From contig CAVPUY010000009.1 of NCBI GenBank assembly GCA_963709075.1, positions 248,001 through 312,000 of the forward strand: 64,000 nt of DNA, read 5' to 3'. Shown piece by piece: positions 16,235 to 25,249 of this stretch. The DNA is from Palsa-506 sp963709075 (GTDB taxonomy: Bacteria > Actinomycetota > Actinomycetes > Streptosporangiales > Streptosporangiaceae). Position numbers and translations under genes: made by a program. The first letter of the stretch is position 1; each line of letters begins with the position of its first letter. A model generated the notes under the pieces. It saw nothing but the letters and a program-made list of their open reading frames with translations. It was not told the origin of the DNA and ran no database searches.

Positions 16235-17485
16235 ATGACCGGGCTGAAGGCGGAAGCCGACCCTGCCGAGGTCGGATTCGACCCGCGGCGGCTGCAGCGG
16301 ATCGACCGGCATTTCGCGCGCTACGTCGATACGGGCGGCTGCCCGGATGGCTGCTCACGGTCAGCAGGGACGGCAGGCTCGCGCACGTATCCGGCTACGG
16401 CCAGCGGGACATCGAGGCCGGCCTGCCGGTGGAGACGGACACGATCTGGCGGATCTACTCGATGACCAAGCCGGTTACCTCGGTCGCCGCGATGATGCTG
16501 TACGAGGAGGGCGCCTTCGAGCTGACCGATCCGGTGAGCGACTTCATTCCCTCGTTCGCCGACGTCCGCGTCTACTCCGGCGGCTCGGACATCAAGCCGG
16601 TGCTGGTACCCGCCGCCGAGCCGGTACGGATCTGGCACCTGCTGACGCACACGGCCGGGCTCACCTACGGATTCCACCGGGTGCACCCGGTGGACGCGCT
16701 GTACCGGGCGGCCGGGTTCGAGTGGGGTCACTCCGCGCGGCCTCGACCTGGCCCAGTGCTGTGACGTGTGGGCCGGCCTGCCGCTGCTGTTCCAGCCCGG
16801 TGCCGAGTGGAACTACTCGGTGGCGACCGACGTGCTCGGCCGGGTGATCGAGGTGGCGTCCGGGCAGCGCCTGGACGAGTTCTTCGCCAGCCGGATCCTC
16901 GCCCCGCTGGGCATGACCGACACGGCATTCCACGTCAGTCCGGCCGACGCAGGGCGGCTGGCCGCCCTCTACACCCGCGGGCCGGACGGCAAGGCGGCCA
17001 GGCTCGACGCGCTGGCGAAGGTGGCCGAGTCGCCCGCCCGCGGTTCCTCGGCGGCGGCGGCGGCCTCGTCTCGACCGCCGCCGACTACCACCGGTTCACG
17101 CAGCTGCTCCTTGGACCGCCCGGGCAGCCCGGCCGGGGAACTGGACGGCGTGCGGCTGCTCGGCCCGCGGACGGTGGCCTACATGACCCGCAACCACCTG
17201 CCCGGCGGGGCGGACCTGGAGACATTCGGCCGGCCGCTGTTCGCGGAGGCGCCGTTCCGCGGCATGGGCTTCGGCCTCGGGTTCGCGGTGGTCATCGACG
17301 CTGCCGCGGGCAAGGCGATCTGCTCCGAGGGCGAGTGCTCCTGGGGCGGCGCGGCCAGCACGCGTTCTGGGTGGACCCGGCGGCGGGGCTGACCGTCGTC
17401 GTTCTTCACCCAGCTGCTGCCGTCGAGCAGCTACCCGATCCGCCCGCAGCTGCGCCAGCTCGTCTACCAGGCGCTGGCCGACTAG
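16235..17485 (+). pseudogene. Beta-lactamase-fold serine hydrolase (class C/esterase type), multiply frameshifted
   Basis: Recognisable as a penicillin-binding-protein-like serine hydrolase. The SxxK motif is in YSMTKPVTSVAAMM, the YxN-equivalent in EWNYSVATDVLGRVIE, HTAGLTYGFH lies between them, and WGGAAS stands in the KTG-equivalent place. The start ATG at 16235 (MTGLKAEADPAEVGFDPRRL) is typical. Six frame changes are needed to follow the homology, at about 16345, 16735, 17040, 17115, 17365 and 17400. They alternate between frames 2 and 1, as expected for single-base losses and gains in G/C runs; for example, GGGCGGC at 16345 stands where GGGCCGGC would keep the frame. The TAG at 17483-17485 closes the final frame. 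Confidence 0.8.
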
Positions 17486-17509
17486 CTGGCCAGGCGGGCA
17501 CGGCGCGAG

Positions 17510-18151
17510 TTACTCGGCGGTCCGACGGCGCGTCCTCGGTCGGTTCGCGCTCGCGCGGCTGGCGGCGGCTTCCTTCCGGATTTCCCGCAGCCGGTAGACG
17601 ATGAACGCGGCGACGGCGATCACCACGATGGCCACGATCACGTAGCCGCCGATCGCGATGTAGTGCGCGATGCTGTGCCAGGCGCTGCCTGCCGCGTAGC
17701 CGACCAGGGTGATCGCGGTGACGTAGACCACCGTGCCGAGCAGGCTGAGCGCGCCGAACTGCAGCACCGGCACCTCGACGAAGCCGGCCACCAGCGAGGT
17801 GAACGCCCGGATCACCGGCAGCGCCCGGCCGATGGCCACGGCGAACTCGCCGCGGCCGGTGAAGAAGTTCTCGGCCCGCCGCACGTCGGCCTTCGTGATC
17901 AGCAGGTACTTGCCGACCCGCTCAACCGTCTCGCGCCCGCCGAGCCGGCCCACGCCGTAGGAGACGAAGGAGCCGCAGAGCTCCGCCACCGTGCCGATGA
18001 CGATCACCAGGACGACGTTCAGGTGGCCCTGGTACGCGAGGAAGCCCGCGAAGCCGAAGGTGATCTCCGACGGGATCGGGATGCAGCAGGCCTCGAGAAA
18101 GCCGAGGATCGCGATCGCGCCGTAGCCCGCGTGGCTCAGAAGGCTCTCCAT
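17510..18151 (-). CDS. DedA family membrane protein
   Basis: A 213-residue DedA (VTT) membrane protein, the second in this window. Typical segments are LEACCIPIPSEITFGFAGFL, then TVAELCGSFVSYGVGRLGGR, FTGRGEFAVAIGRALPVIR and FTSLVAGFVEVP. There are about five hydrophobic stretches and a basic C-terminal tail. The ATG at 18151 is the obvious start. It is intact although its neighbours on both sides are broken. It is convergent with the serine hydrolase and divergent from the next gene. Confidence 0.9.
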   Translation of the reverse strand: MESLLSHAGYGAIAILGFLEACCIPIPSEITFGFAGFLAYQGHLNVVLVIVIGTVAELCGSFVSYGVGRLGGRETVERVGKYLLITKADVRRAENFFTGRGEFAVAIGRALPVIRAFTSLVAGFVEVPVLQFGALSLLGTVVYVTAITLVGYAAGSAWHSIAHYIAIGGYVIVAIVVIAVAAFIVYRLREIRKEAAASRASANRPRTRRRTAE

Positions 18152-18268
18152 GGCTCCCTGTTGTACCGCATCCGGGCCACTGACCCGAACCTCATCGCAG
18201 ATTGCCGGGCGGGCCTATGCTGCGGTTGAGGAGGCGCCAGGACGCGGAGGCAGGACGCGGAGGCAGAC

Positions 18269-18901
18269 ATGGGCTTGATGGACAAGGTCAGGGCGCAGGC
18301 CACCCAGATCGCGCAGAAGACGCAGGAAACGGCCCGCGACAGCAAGATCAAGTTCGACCAGGCGCAGGCCAAGCGGCGCGGCGACATCATGCTCAGGAAC
18401 CTGGGCGCGGTTGTCTACGCGGACCGGACCGGCCGGGGCACCGGGGACAGCGCGGCGGAGATCGACCGGCTGGTGACCGAGATCGCCAGTCACGAGGCTG
18501 AGCACGAGATCAGCCTGGCGCGGGAGCCAGCGGACACAGCACCGGACTGCCGGGCCTGCTGGCCGCAGCCCGGGCGCCGGGGCCGGCCGATCCGCCGGGC
18601 CCGCGGCCGCCGCGGCCGAGCCGCCCGCCGCGCCGGCGCACGCGAGCCGCCCGCCGAGGGCCGCGCCTGCGGGGTCCGCCGGGGCTTCCCGGCCGTCGGC
18701 GGCTTCCCGCCGCCGTCGCCGCCGGCGTCCCGGCGGAGGCTTCCCGCCGTCAGAATCCACCGGCTTCCGCCGAGGCGCCGCCGCCCGCGGAGTCCGGCGG
18801 CTTCCCGACCGAGCCGCCGGCCGCCGGGATTCCCGCGTGGCCGCGCGGCTATCCCGCCGGAGGCTGGCCGAGCCAGTCCTGGCCGAGGCCGAATCGGCTG
18901 A
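18269..18901 (+). CDS. Hypothetical protein with conserved helical N-terminus
   Basis: The first 85 residues (MGLMDKVRAQATQIAQKTQE, then DIMLRNLGAVVYADRTGRGT and AAEIDRLVTEIASHEAEHEI) form a charged helical region seen in actinobacterial hypotheticals. After about nt 18530 the frame becomes Arg- and Cys-rich and unnatural. An adjacent frame instead reads ESGGFPTEPPAAGIPAWPRG, then YPAGGWPSQSWPRP, to a TGA at 18940, which looks like the real proline-rich tail. An indel near 18530 is therefore likely. Function unknown. Confidence 0.55.
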   Translation: MGLMDKVRAQATQIAQKTQETARDSKIKFDQAQAKRRGDIMLRNLGAVVYADRTGRGTGDSAAEIDRLVTEIASHEAEHEISLAREPADTAPDCRACWPQPGRRGRPIRRARGRRGRAARRAGAREPPAEGRACGVRRGFPAVGGFPPPSPPASRRRLPAVRIHRLPPRRRRPRSPAASRPSRRPPGFPRGRAAIPPEAGRASPGRGRIG

Positions 18902-18917
18902 GTACCGGAACCGCTGA

Positions 18918-20327
18918 TCAAGTCCTGGCGGACTCGCGTTGACCGCACGCGTCCTGCGCGGCCGTCCCGCGCTGGCCGGGCCGGCCGAGCCCTGCCCGGC
19001 CGAGCCCGGCCCGCGGAGCCCGGCCGGCGAGCCGGTGACCTGGTGCCCGTTCGTGCCGAGCACGATCCGGACCCTGGCCAGCTTGGCTACCTGCTGCAGC
19101 GTGGCGCCCGGCAGCACCTTCCGGACCAGCCGCGCCGACGCCTGCATTCCCGGCGGGTACTCGATCAGCGTCTGGGTGATGTCGCTGGTCGTCCAGGACA
19201 GCCCGGCGCCGTGCACCGTGAAGCCGAGCCGGGAAAGCTGCTGGCCGGTGCTCGCCGACAGCCCGCCGATCAGCGTCCCGTTGTAGACGTCCACGCGACA
19301 CCTGCTGCGCTTCAGCCCCGGCCGCGTCTGGCCGCGGCATGCCGCTGGTGCGGCGGCCTGACCAGCGGACTGGTCTGCCTTGAGCGCGGCGAAGAGCTCG
19401 GCCGCGGCCTGGCTGTCCCATAGCACGGCAGACTCGCCGGTCGGGGTCAGGTAGTTCATGTTCGCGATCGGCACGGTCATGAACGTGACCTGGCTGGCGA
19501 GATGCCGCGTAGCTGATCGGCGAGGCTGGTCACGTTCAGCCGCTGGTCGACCTTGATCGCGGCGGACGCCGCGCTGAGGAACGACGACAGCCGGACCGGG
19601 TTCGCGAGCGTGCCCGAGCTGATCGCCTCGCTCAGCATCGAGGAAAGCAGCTGCTGCTGGTCGCTGATCCTGGCCAGGTCCGACAGCGCGAACGAATGCC
19701 GGTCCCTGGCGAACTCCAGCGCCGGTCAGCCCGTTCACGTGATGCTGGCCGGCGGCCATGTGCAGGCCGCTGTACGAGTCGTTCACCGCGTACGGCAGGC
19801 AGATGTTCACGCCGCCGAGGGCGTTGATCACCTTGACGAACCCGAGGAAGTTCACCTCGATGTAGTCGTTGATGGTCAGCCCGGTGTCCTGTTCCACGGT
19901 CTGCACCATCAGCTTCGGGCCGCCAAGCCCGAACGCCGCGTTGATCTTGTTCATGCCGTGCCCGGGAATGTCGACCCAGGAGTCGCGCGGCAGGCTGACC
20001 ACCGACACGCTGCTGTGATCGGCGGCCACGTGGACGATCATCATGGTGTCGGAGTTCGTGCTCGGCGGCGCTGCCGACGTGCAGCCTGGCCTGCTCGTAC
20101 CTGGTCAGGCCGGTGCGCTTGTCGACGCCGGCCACCAGGATGTTCAGCGGCCCGCTTGACGGCGTCCCGGCGGTGCCCGCGTTAACCCGCCCGACGTGGC
20201 CGTTGACGTAGCTGCTGATCGCCCAGGCGCAGCCGGAGATCAGCAGCACGAGCGCCGACACCGAGCCACACAGGACGGCAACCGCGCGCTGCTGCCGCGC
20301 CTTCCTGCCCGCGGAGATCCTGGCCAT
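18918..20327 (-). pseudogene. LytR-CpsA-Psr (LCP) family cell-wall ligase with LytR_C domain, frameshifted
   Basis: LCP enzymes attach wall polymers to peptidoglycan outside the membrane. The N-terminus (ATG at 20327) has a transmembrane segment, VAVLCGSVSALVLLISGCAW. The LCP domain follows with SSGPLNILVAGVDKRTGLTR, VHVAADHSSVSVVSLPRDSW and MNKINAAFGLGGPKLMVQTV. A LytR_C domain (VDVYNGTLIGGLSASTGQQL) ends the protein. Frame changes are needed at about 20065, 19728 and 19500, with the missing part FARDRHSFALSDLARISDQQ present in the third frame. The 3' end is uncertain: the LytR_C frame runs far past the domain, while another frame stops at 18918. Confidence 0.75.
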
Positions 20328-20530
20328 CAGCTGCTGCTGGGCGGCGGCTGGGCGGTTCCTGCGGCGGGTCCCTGGCTGCCGGTAGCACCGGCGACGGGTA
20401 GAAACCCGGCCCCGGCCCGGGGGCCGTGCCGCGCGCTGACTGATTCCGCAGACCTGCCACCCCGCCCGCCCGGCGAAGATCGCTCCCCCGGCGAATCCTC
20501 GCCCGGCGCGCCATCGTCGCCGCTACTCAT
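20327..20530 (-). CDS. Short Gly/Pro/Ser-rich ORF overlapping the LCP start
   Basis: A 67-codon frame with an ATG at 20530 behind GGGGGGTG, stopping at TGA in a TGATG overlap with the LCP start. It is disordered, polar and rich in Gly, Pro and Ser. It could be an independent small protein, a leader, or the true cytoplasmic N-terminus of the LCP protein displaced by an indel. Nothing in it is recognisable. Confidence 0.35.
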   Translation of the reverse strand: MSSGDDGAPGEDSPGERSSPGGRGGRSAESVSARHGPRAGAGFLPVAGATGSQGPAAGTAQPPPSSS

Positions 20531-20589
20531 CGGACACCCCCCGGCTTCCGCTCTTCGTAGGCTAGCGCGAGGGCGCCCAGGCTAGCGCC

Positions 20590-21722
20590 TTACGCGCCGG
20601 GCGGTTCCGGATCCCTGGGCAGGCCGAGTATCCGCTCGCCGATGATGTTGAGCTGGATATCGGTGGTCCCGCCGCCGATGGTGAGCGCTCTGGTCAGCAG
20701 CACCTGGCGAGCCCAGTGCGCCGCCGTTCGGCGCACCGCCGGGGCCGACCGCCGGCCCGGCCGGCCCGCCGAGCGCGCCATCGGCGCCGGACACCGACCA
20801 GCAAAGCTCGGAGACCCGCTGGGCGTGCCGCATGCCGAGCAGCTTCCTGACGCTGCCGGTAGCGCCTGGCTCGGTTCCGGACAGCTGCTTCAGCGTCACC
20901 CGGACTGCCAGCAGGTCGATCGCGTGGCTCTCACAGGCCAGCGAGCCGACCTGGCCGAGCGGCAGCTGGCCGAGCGGCAGCTGCCCGGCGGCCGCTGCCA
21001 CCTCGAGCAGCTCGGCGAGGCCGGATCCGAACGTCCAGGACCTGGACAGCGAAACCCGCTCGTTGGCCAGCGTCGTCCTGGCGATCCGCCAGCCGCCGTT
21101 CACCTCGCCGACGACGCAGTCATCCGGCACGAAGACGTCATCGAGGAACACCTCGTTGAAAAGCGAGTCCCCGGTAATCTCGCGCAGCGGCCGCACCTGC
21201 ACGCCGGGCGCCGACATGTCCACCAGGAAATAGGTGATCCCGTCGTGCCGCGGCGCCGCCGGGTCGGTGCGGGCGAGGCAGATCGCCCACGCCGCCTCCT
21301 TGGCCAGCGAGGTCCAGATCTTCTGCCCGGTCAGCCGCCAGCCGCCGTCGGCCCGTTCCGCGCGGGTGCTCAGCCCGGCCAGGTCGGAGCCTGCGCCCGG
21401 CTCGCTGAACAGCTGGCACCACAGGAACTCGCCGCGCAGGGTCGGCGGCAGGAACCGGTCCTGCTGCGCCGGGTGTCCCGTACTGGATCAGGGCGGGCAC
21501 CACCCAGGCGCCGATGGCCAGGGCGGGGCCGCGCACCCCGGCCGCGCGCATCTCCTGGTCGATGACCAGCTGCTCAAGCGGGCTCGCGGCCCGGCCCCAC
21601 GGCCGGGGCAGGTGCGGCACGACCCAGCCGCCTGCCGCCAGCCGCTCGGTGCGCTCGGCGCCGGTGAGCGCCGCGATCTCGGCGAGCTCACTGCGGATGG
21701 CTGACCGGACCGCGGCGTCACC
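20590..21722 (-). pseudogene. Acyl-CoA dehydrogenase (second of a pair), frameshifted
   Basis: FAD-dependent acyl-CoA dehydrogenase. Visible landmarks are CQLFSEPGAGSDLAGLSTRA, the FAD/substrate-binding signature, then LTGQKIWTSLAKEAAWAICL, ITYFLVDMSAPGVQVRPLRE, EVFLDDVFVPDDCVVGEVNG and the C-terminal TIGGGTTDIQLNIIGERILG. The frame changes at about 21715 (immediately after the start), 21480 and 20740. The upstream partner ends in a GTGA overlap at about 21718-21722, so this enzyme probably starts on that GTG. Two adjacent acyl-CoA dehydrogenases like this act as heteromers in steroid and fatty-acid catabolism in mycobacteria; substrate identity here is unknown. Confidence 0.75.
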
Positions 21723-22874
21723 GTCCGGTCAGTTCCACCGAAACGGGCCTGCGGACGCCGGCCATGGCCAGGCTGGCGACCTGCCGCGCCCACCCATCCG
21801 ACGGGCCGAGCAGGGCGCGCAGCGACATCGCCCGCCGGTAGTACAGGTGCGCGGGATGCTCCCAGGTGTAGCCGATGCCGCCGAGCACCTGGATGCACTC
21901 GTGCGCGCACGAGACCGCCGCGTCGAGGGCCACCACGGCAGCCACGCCGGCGGCGAACTCGCGCTGACGGCCCGCGGGGGCGTCATCAGCCGCGGCGTCC
22001 GGCGCCGTGCGTGCCGCGTCCCAGACCACGGCGGCGGCCTGCTCGGCCGCGGTGAGCATCCAGGCACAGCGGTGCTTGACGGCCTGGAACTGGCCGATCG
22101 GCCGGCCGAACTGATGCCGGATCCTGGCGTATTCGGCGGCGGTCCTGGTGGCCCAGTCGGCGAGGCCGGCCGCCTCGGCGCCGAACAGGATGGCGGCCAG
22201 GCCAGTGACCGCGCCGCGGCCGACGCCGGTGAGCAGCCGGTCGGCGGGCAGCATGACGCCGTCCGCGCGGATCCGCGCTACCGGGCGGGTGAGGTCGAGG
22301 CTGTCCAGCCGGGTGATCTGCAGGCTCGCGCCGTCGATCGCCGCCCAGATCTCGCCGTGCTCGGTATGCACCCCGGCGATGACCAGATCAGCCAGGCTCG
22401 CGCCGAGCACCGGCGCGGCCGTCGCCACCGATGATCAGACCGCCGTCCGGGCCCGCGCGGCCGGTCAGGCCCGGTGCCAGCGACACCGCGCCGGTCACGG
22501 ATCCGTCGGCCAGGCCGGCCAGCAGCTTCCCGGCGGCCGCGGCGTCGGCGGCCGCGGCGTCGGCGGAGGCGAGGACGGCGCTGGCGAAGACGGTCGGCAG
22601 GTACCCCCCGGGGACGAGCGCCCGGCCGAGTTCCTCCAGCGCCACGGCAAGCTCGGGCAGGCCGTAGCCCTGCCCGCCGTGGCGCTCCGGCAGGTGCAGG
22701 CCGAGCAGGCCCTGGGCGGCCAGCCCGGGCCCGAGCGACTCCAGGTACCGCTGCGACCCGCCGTCCGAGCTGTCCGCCGCGGCCCGTGACTACCTCGGCC
22801 GGGCAGTGCCGCTGCGCCCAGCCGCGGATCGACGCGGCCAGGTCCAGGTGCTCCTCGGTGAGGCCGAGCGCCAT
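21718..22874 (-). pseudogene. Acyl-CoA dehydrogenase (first of a pair), frameshifted
   Basis: Starts MALGLTEEHLDLAASIRGWA at 22874. The middle part LPELAVALEELGRALVPGGY and the last part TGLAAILFGAEAAGLADWAT, then EYARIRHQFGRPIGQFQAVK and CIQVLGGIGYTWEHPAHLYY, establish the family. Frame changes at about 22790 and 22425 interrupt it. The C-terminal piece from about 22428 is intact. It is divergent from the FadE5-like gene across a promoter region with repeated TCTAGAAC and GTTAC motifs. With the second dehydrogenase it forms a GTGA-coupled pair, consistent with an alpha/beta heteromer; this is inference from layout. Confidence 0.75.
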
Positions 22875-22902
22875 GGTTCACCCCGTTCGCCGTGGTCCTG
22901 GC

Positions 22903-23013
22903 TTCACTCTAGAACGCTGATCGCCAACACTCTAGAACCAGATTCGGTTTTGCCGGCGACTTGCTCGCCATCGAAGTTACTGTCAGGTAAGATAACGTAA
23001 GTTACTGACTAGT
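22903..23013. promoter_or_regulatory. Divergent promoter region with repeated operator-like motifs
   Basis: Two direct copies of CACTCTAGAAC start at about 22905 and 22928. Further right, AAGTTACTG occurs twice (about 22973 and 23001), with TTAC-TGTCAG-GTAA forming a dyad. The region lies between divergent acyl-CoA dehydrogenase genes, where TetR-type fatty-acid regulators usually bind. The regulator gene is not in the immediate neighbourhood. Confidence 0.45.
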
Positions 23014-23044
23014 AGGAATGATCCTGCAGGAGCCGGAGGCCGGG

Positions 23045-24869
23045 ATGGGGCACTACAAGAGCAACCTCCGTGACATCGAGTTCAACCTGTTCGAGTTGCT
23101 CGGGCGCCAGGACCTGCTGGGCACGTGGCCGTTCGCCGACCTTGACGAGGAGACCGCCCGCGGGATCCTGGGCGAGGTGAACCGGCTGGCCACCGGGCCG
23201 ATCGCCGAGTCGTTCGCCGACGCGGACCGCAATCCGCCGGTGTTCGATCCCGCCACCGGCTCGGTGCGGATGCCCGAGTCCTTCAAGAAGTCCTTCGCCG
23301 CCTTCATGGACGCCGAGTGGTTCCGGCTCGAGCTCCCGGCCGAGCTCGGCGGCACTCCCGCGCCGCGCTCGCTCTGCTGGGCGGTCGCCGAGCTGATCCT
23401 CGGCGCCAACCCGGCGGTCTGGATGTACGCGAGCGGCGCGGCCTTCGCCCGGGCCCTGCTGGTGATGGGCACGCCGTACCAGCGGCGCTTCGCCGAGCAC
23501 GCCGTCGAGCGCAGGTGGACGGCCACCATGGCGCTGACCGAGCCGGACGCCGGATCCGACGTCGGCGCAGGCCGGGCCCGCGCTGTCAGGCAGCCCGACG
23601 GCAGCTGGCACATCGAGGGCGTCAAGAGGTTCATCACCAGCGCCGAGCACGACATGGCGGAGAACATCTTCCACCTGGTCCTGGCCCGGCCGGAAGGGCA
23701 CGGTCCCGGCACCAAGGGCCTGTCGATGTTCCTGGTGCCCAAGTACCTGGTGAGCGAGGACGGCACGCTCGGCGAGCGGAACGGCGTCTACGCCACCGGG
23801 GTCGAGCACAAGATGGGCCTGAAGGCCTCGACCACCTGCGAGCTGACCTTCGGCGGGTCGACCCCGGCGGTCGGCACCCTGATCGGTGACGTGCACGACG
23901 GCATCAGGCAGATGTTCGTGATCATCGAGCACGCCCGGATGATGGTCGGGACGAAGGCGATCGCGACGCTGTCCACCGGGTACCTGAACGCGCTGGACTT
24001 CGCCAGGACCAGGGTGCAGGGCGCGGACCTGACCCAGCTGCTCGACAAGACCGCCCCGCGGGTGCCGATCCTGGCGCACCCGGACGTCCGCCGGATGCTC
24101 ATGCTGCAGAAGGCCTACGCGGAGGGGATGCGGGCGCTCGTCCTTTACACCGCGACCCTGCAGGACGCCGAGCAGGTGGCCGAGGCCAGCGGGACGCCGA
24201 ACGCCGAAGCCGCCGGGCTCAACGACCTGCTGCTGCCGGTCGTCAAGGGGGTCGGCTCGGAGCGGGCGTACGAGCTGCTCGCGCTGTCCCTGCAGACCCT
24301 CGGCGGCTCGGGCTTCCTGCAGGACTACCCGATCGAGCAGTACGTCAGGGACGCGAAGATCGACAGCCTGTACGAGGGCACGACCGCGATCCAGGGCCTC
24401 GACCTGTACTTCCGCAAGATCGTCCGGAACGAGGGCAAGGCGCTGCGGCTGCTGACCGGCCAGATCAGGGAGTTCGCCGCCGGCGAGTCAGGCAACGGAC
24501 GGCTCAAGGCCGAGCGGAGCGCGCTGGCCAGGGCCGCGGACGACATCGAGGGCATCGTGACCGCGATGCACGGCTTCCTCGGCCGGCGCAGCCGAGCAGC
24601 CGAGCGAGATCTACCGGGCCGGCCTCAACACCACGCGGCTGCTGCTCGCGCTCGGCGACCTGGTGATCGGCTGGCTGCTCGCGCGGCAGGCCGAGATCGC
24701 GCTGGCCCGGCTGGACGACGCGGCGCCGGCTGACCGCGGGTTCTACGAGGGGAAGATCGCGGCCGCCAGGTTCTTCGCCGCCACCGTGCTGCCCAGGCTG
24801 GCCGCGGAGCGCGAGATCGCCGAGGCCACCACGGCTGACCTGATGGACCTGCCGGCCGAGGCATTCTGA
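23045..24869 (+). pseudogene. Large acyl-CoA dehydrogenase (FadE5-like), one frameshift near the 3' end
   Basis: An enzyme of about 608 residues of the long acyl-CoA dehydrogenase type with an extra C-terminal domain. It starts MGHYKSNLRDIEFNLFELLG at 23045 behind GGAGGCCGGG; the ATG at 23018 is less family-like. Landmarks are MALTEPDAGSDVGAGRARAV, VKRFITSAEHDMAENIFHLV, MMVGTKAIATLSTGYLNALD, GGSGFLQDYPIEQYVRDAKI and YEGTTAIQGLDLYFRKI. The frame shifts at about 24590, after GIVTAMHGFLGRR, and resumes as EIYRAGLNTTRLLLALGDLV to the end at 24869. It acts in the first step of beta-oxidation; chain length is unknown. It is divergent from the dehydrogenase pair. Confidence 0.85.
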
Positions 24870-24930
24870 CCCGCGTCCGGCTTCCGGCTTCCGGCGGCCC
24901 GGCTTCCCGCGTCCGGCTTCCGGCTTCCGG

Positions 24931-25224
24931 CTACAGCTCGTACTGGATGGCCACCCGCTCGCGCATGATCGGCCGGACACTCTGCTCGATGACGGCCCGA
25001 GTCGCCGGATGATCGATGTAGGCGGCGTAGCTGGCCGCGTCCACGAAGTCGCCGACGACGGCGAAGTCGAAATTGCCGTCGGCCAGGCCCGCATCCGGCC
25101 CGACGTGATACGCGCAGACGCCGGTCATCAGCGGCCGCAGGGCGCGCAGTTCCGTCGCTACCCGCTTCTTCTGCCCGGCGGTTGCCTCGGGAGTCCAGGC
25201 GAATAACGCTACGTGCCTGATCAT
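24931..25224 (-). CDS. Dabb (stress-responsive alpha-beta barrel) family protein
   Basis: A 97-residue ferredoxin-like alpha/beta barrel: MIRHVALFAWTPEATAGQKK, LRPLMTGVCAYHVGPDAGL, FDFAVVGDFVDAASYAAYID and HPATRAVIEQSVRPIMRERV. The central His and the Asp-rich face are typical of Dabb proteins, which act in stress responses or small-molecule turnover. The start is the ATG at 25224. It lies 25 nt downstream of the E2 gene and could belong to that operon. A short CTTCCGG-rich repeat (24880-24925) follows its stop. Confidence 0.85.
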   Translation of the reverse strand: MIRHVALFAWTPEATAGQKKRVATELRALRPLMTGVCAYHVGPDAGLADGNFDFAVVGDFVDAASYAAYIDHPATRAVIEQSVRPIMRERVAIQYEL

Positions 25225-25249
25225 CGTGGTCCCTTCACGGCGGCGGGCA

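Noticed and set aside
18215..20044. A 609-codon minus-strand frame taken as one protein
   Set aside because: Only the LCP and LytR_C parts are family-like. The last third overlaps the gene at 18269 and is Arg/Ser-rich shadow sequence.
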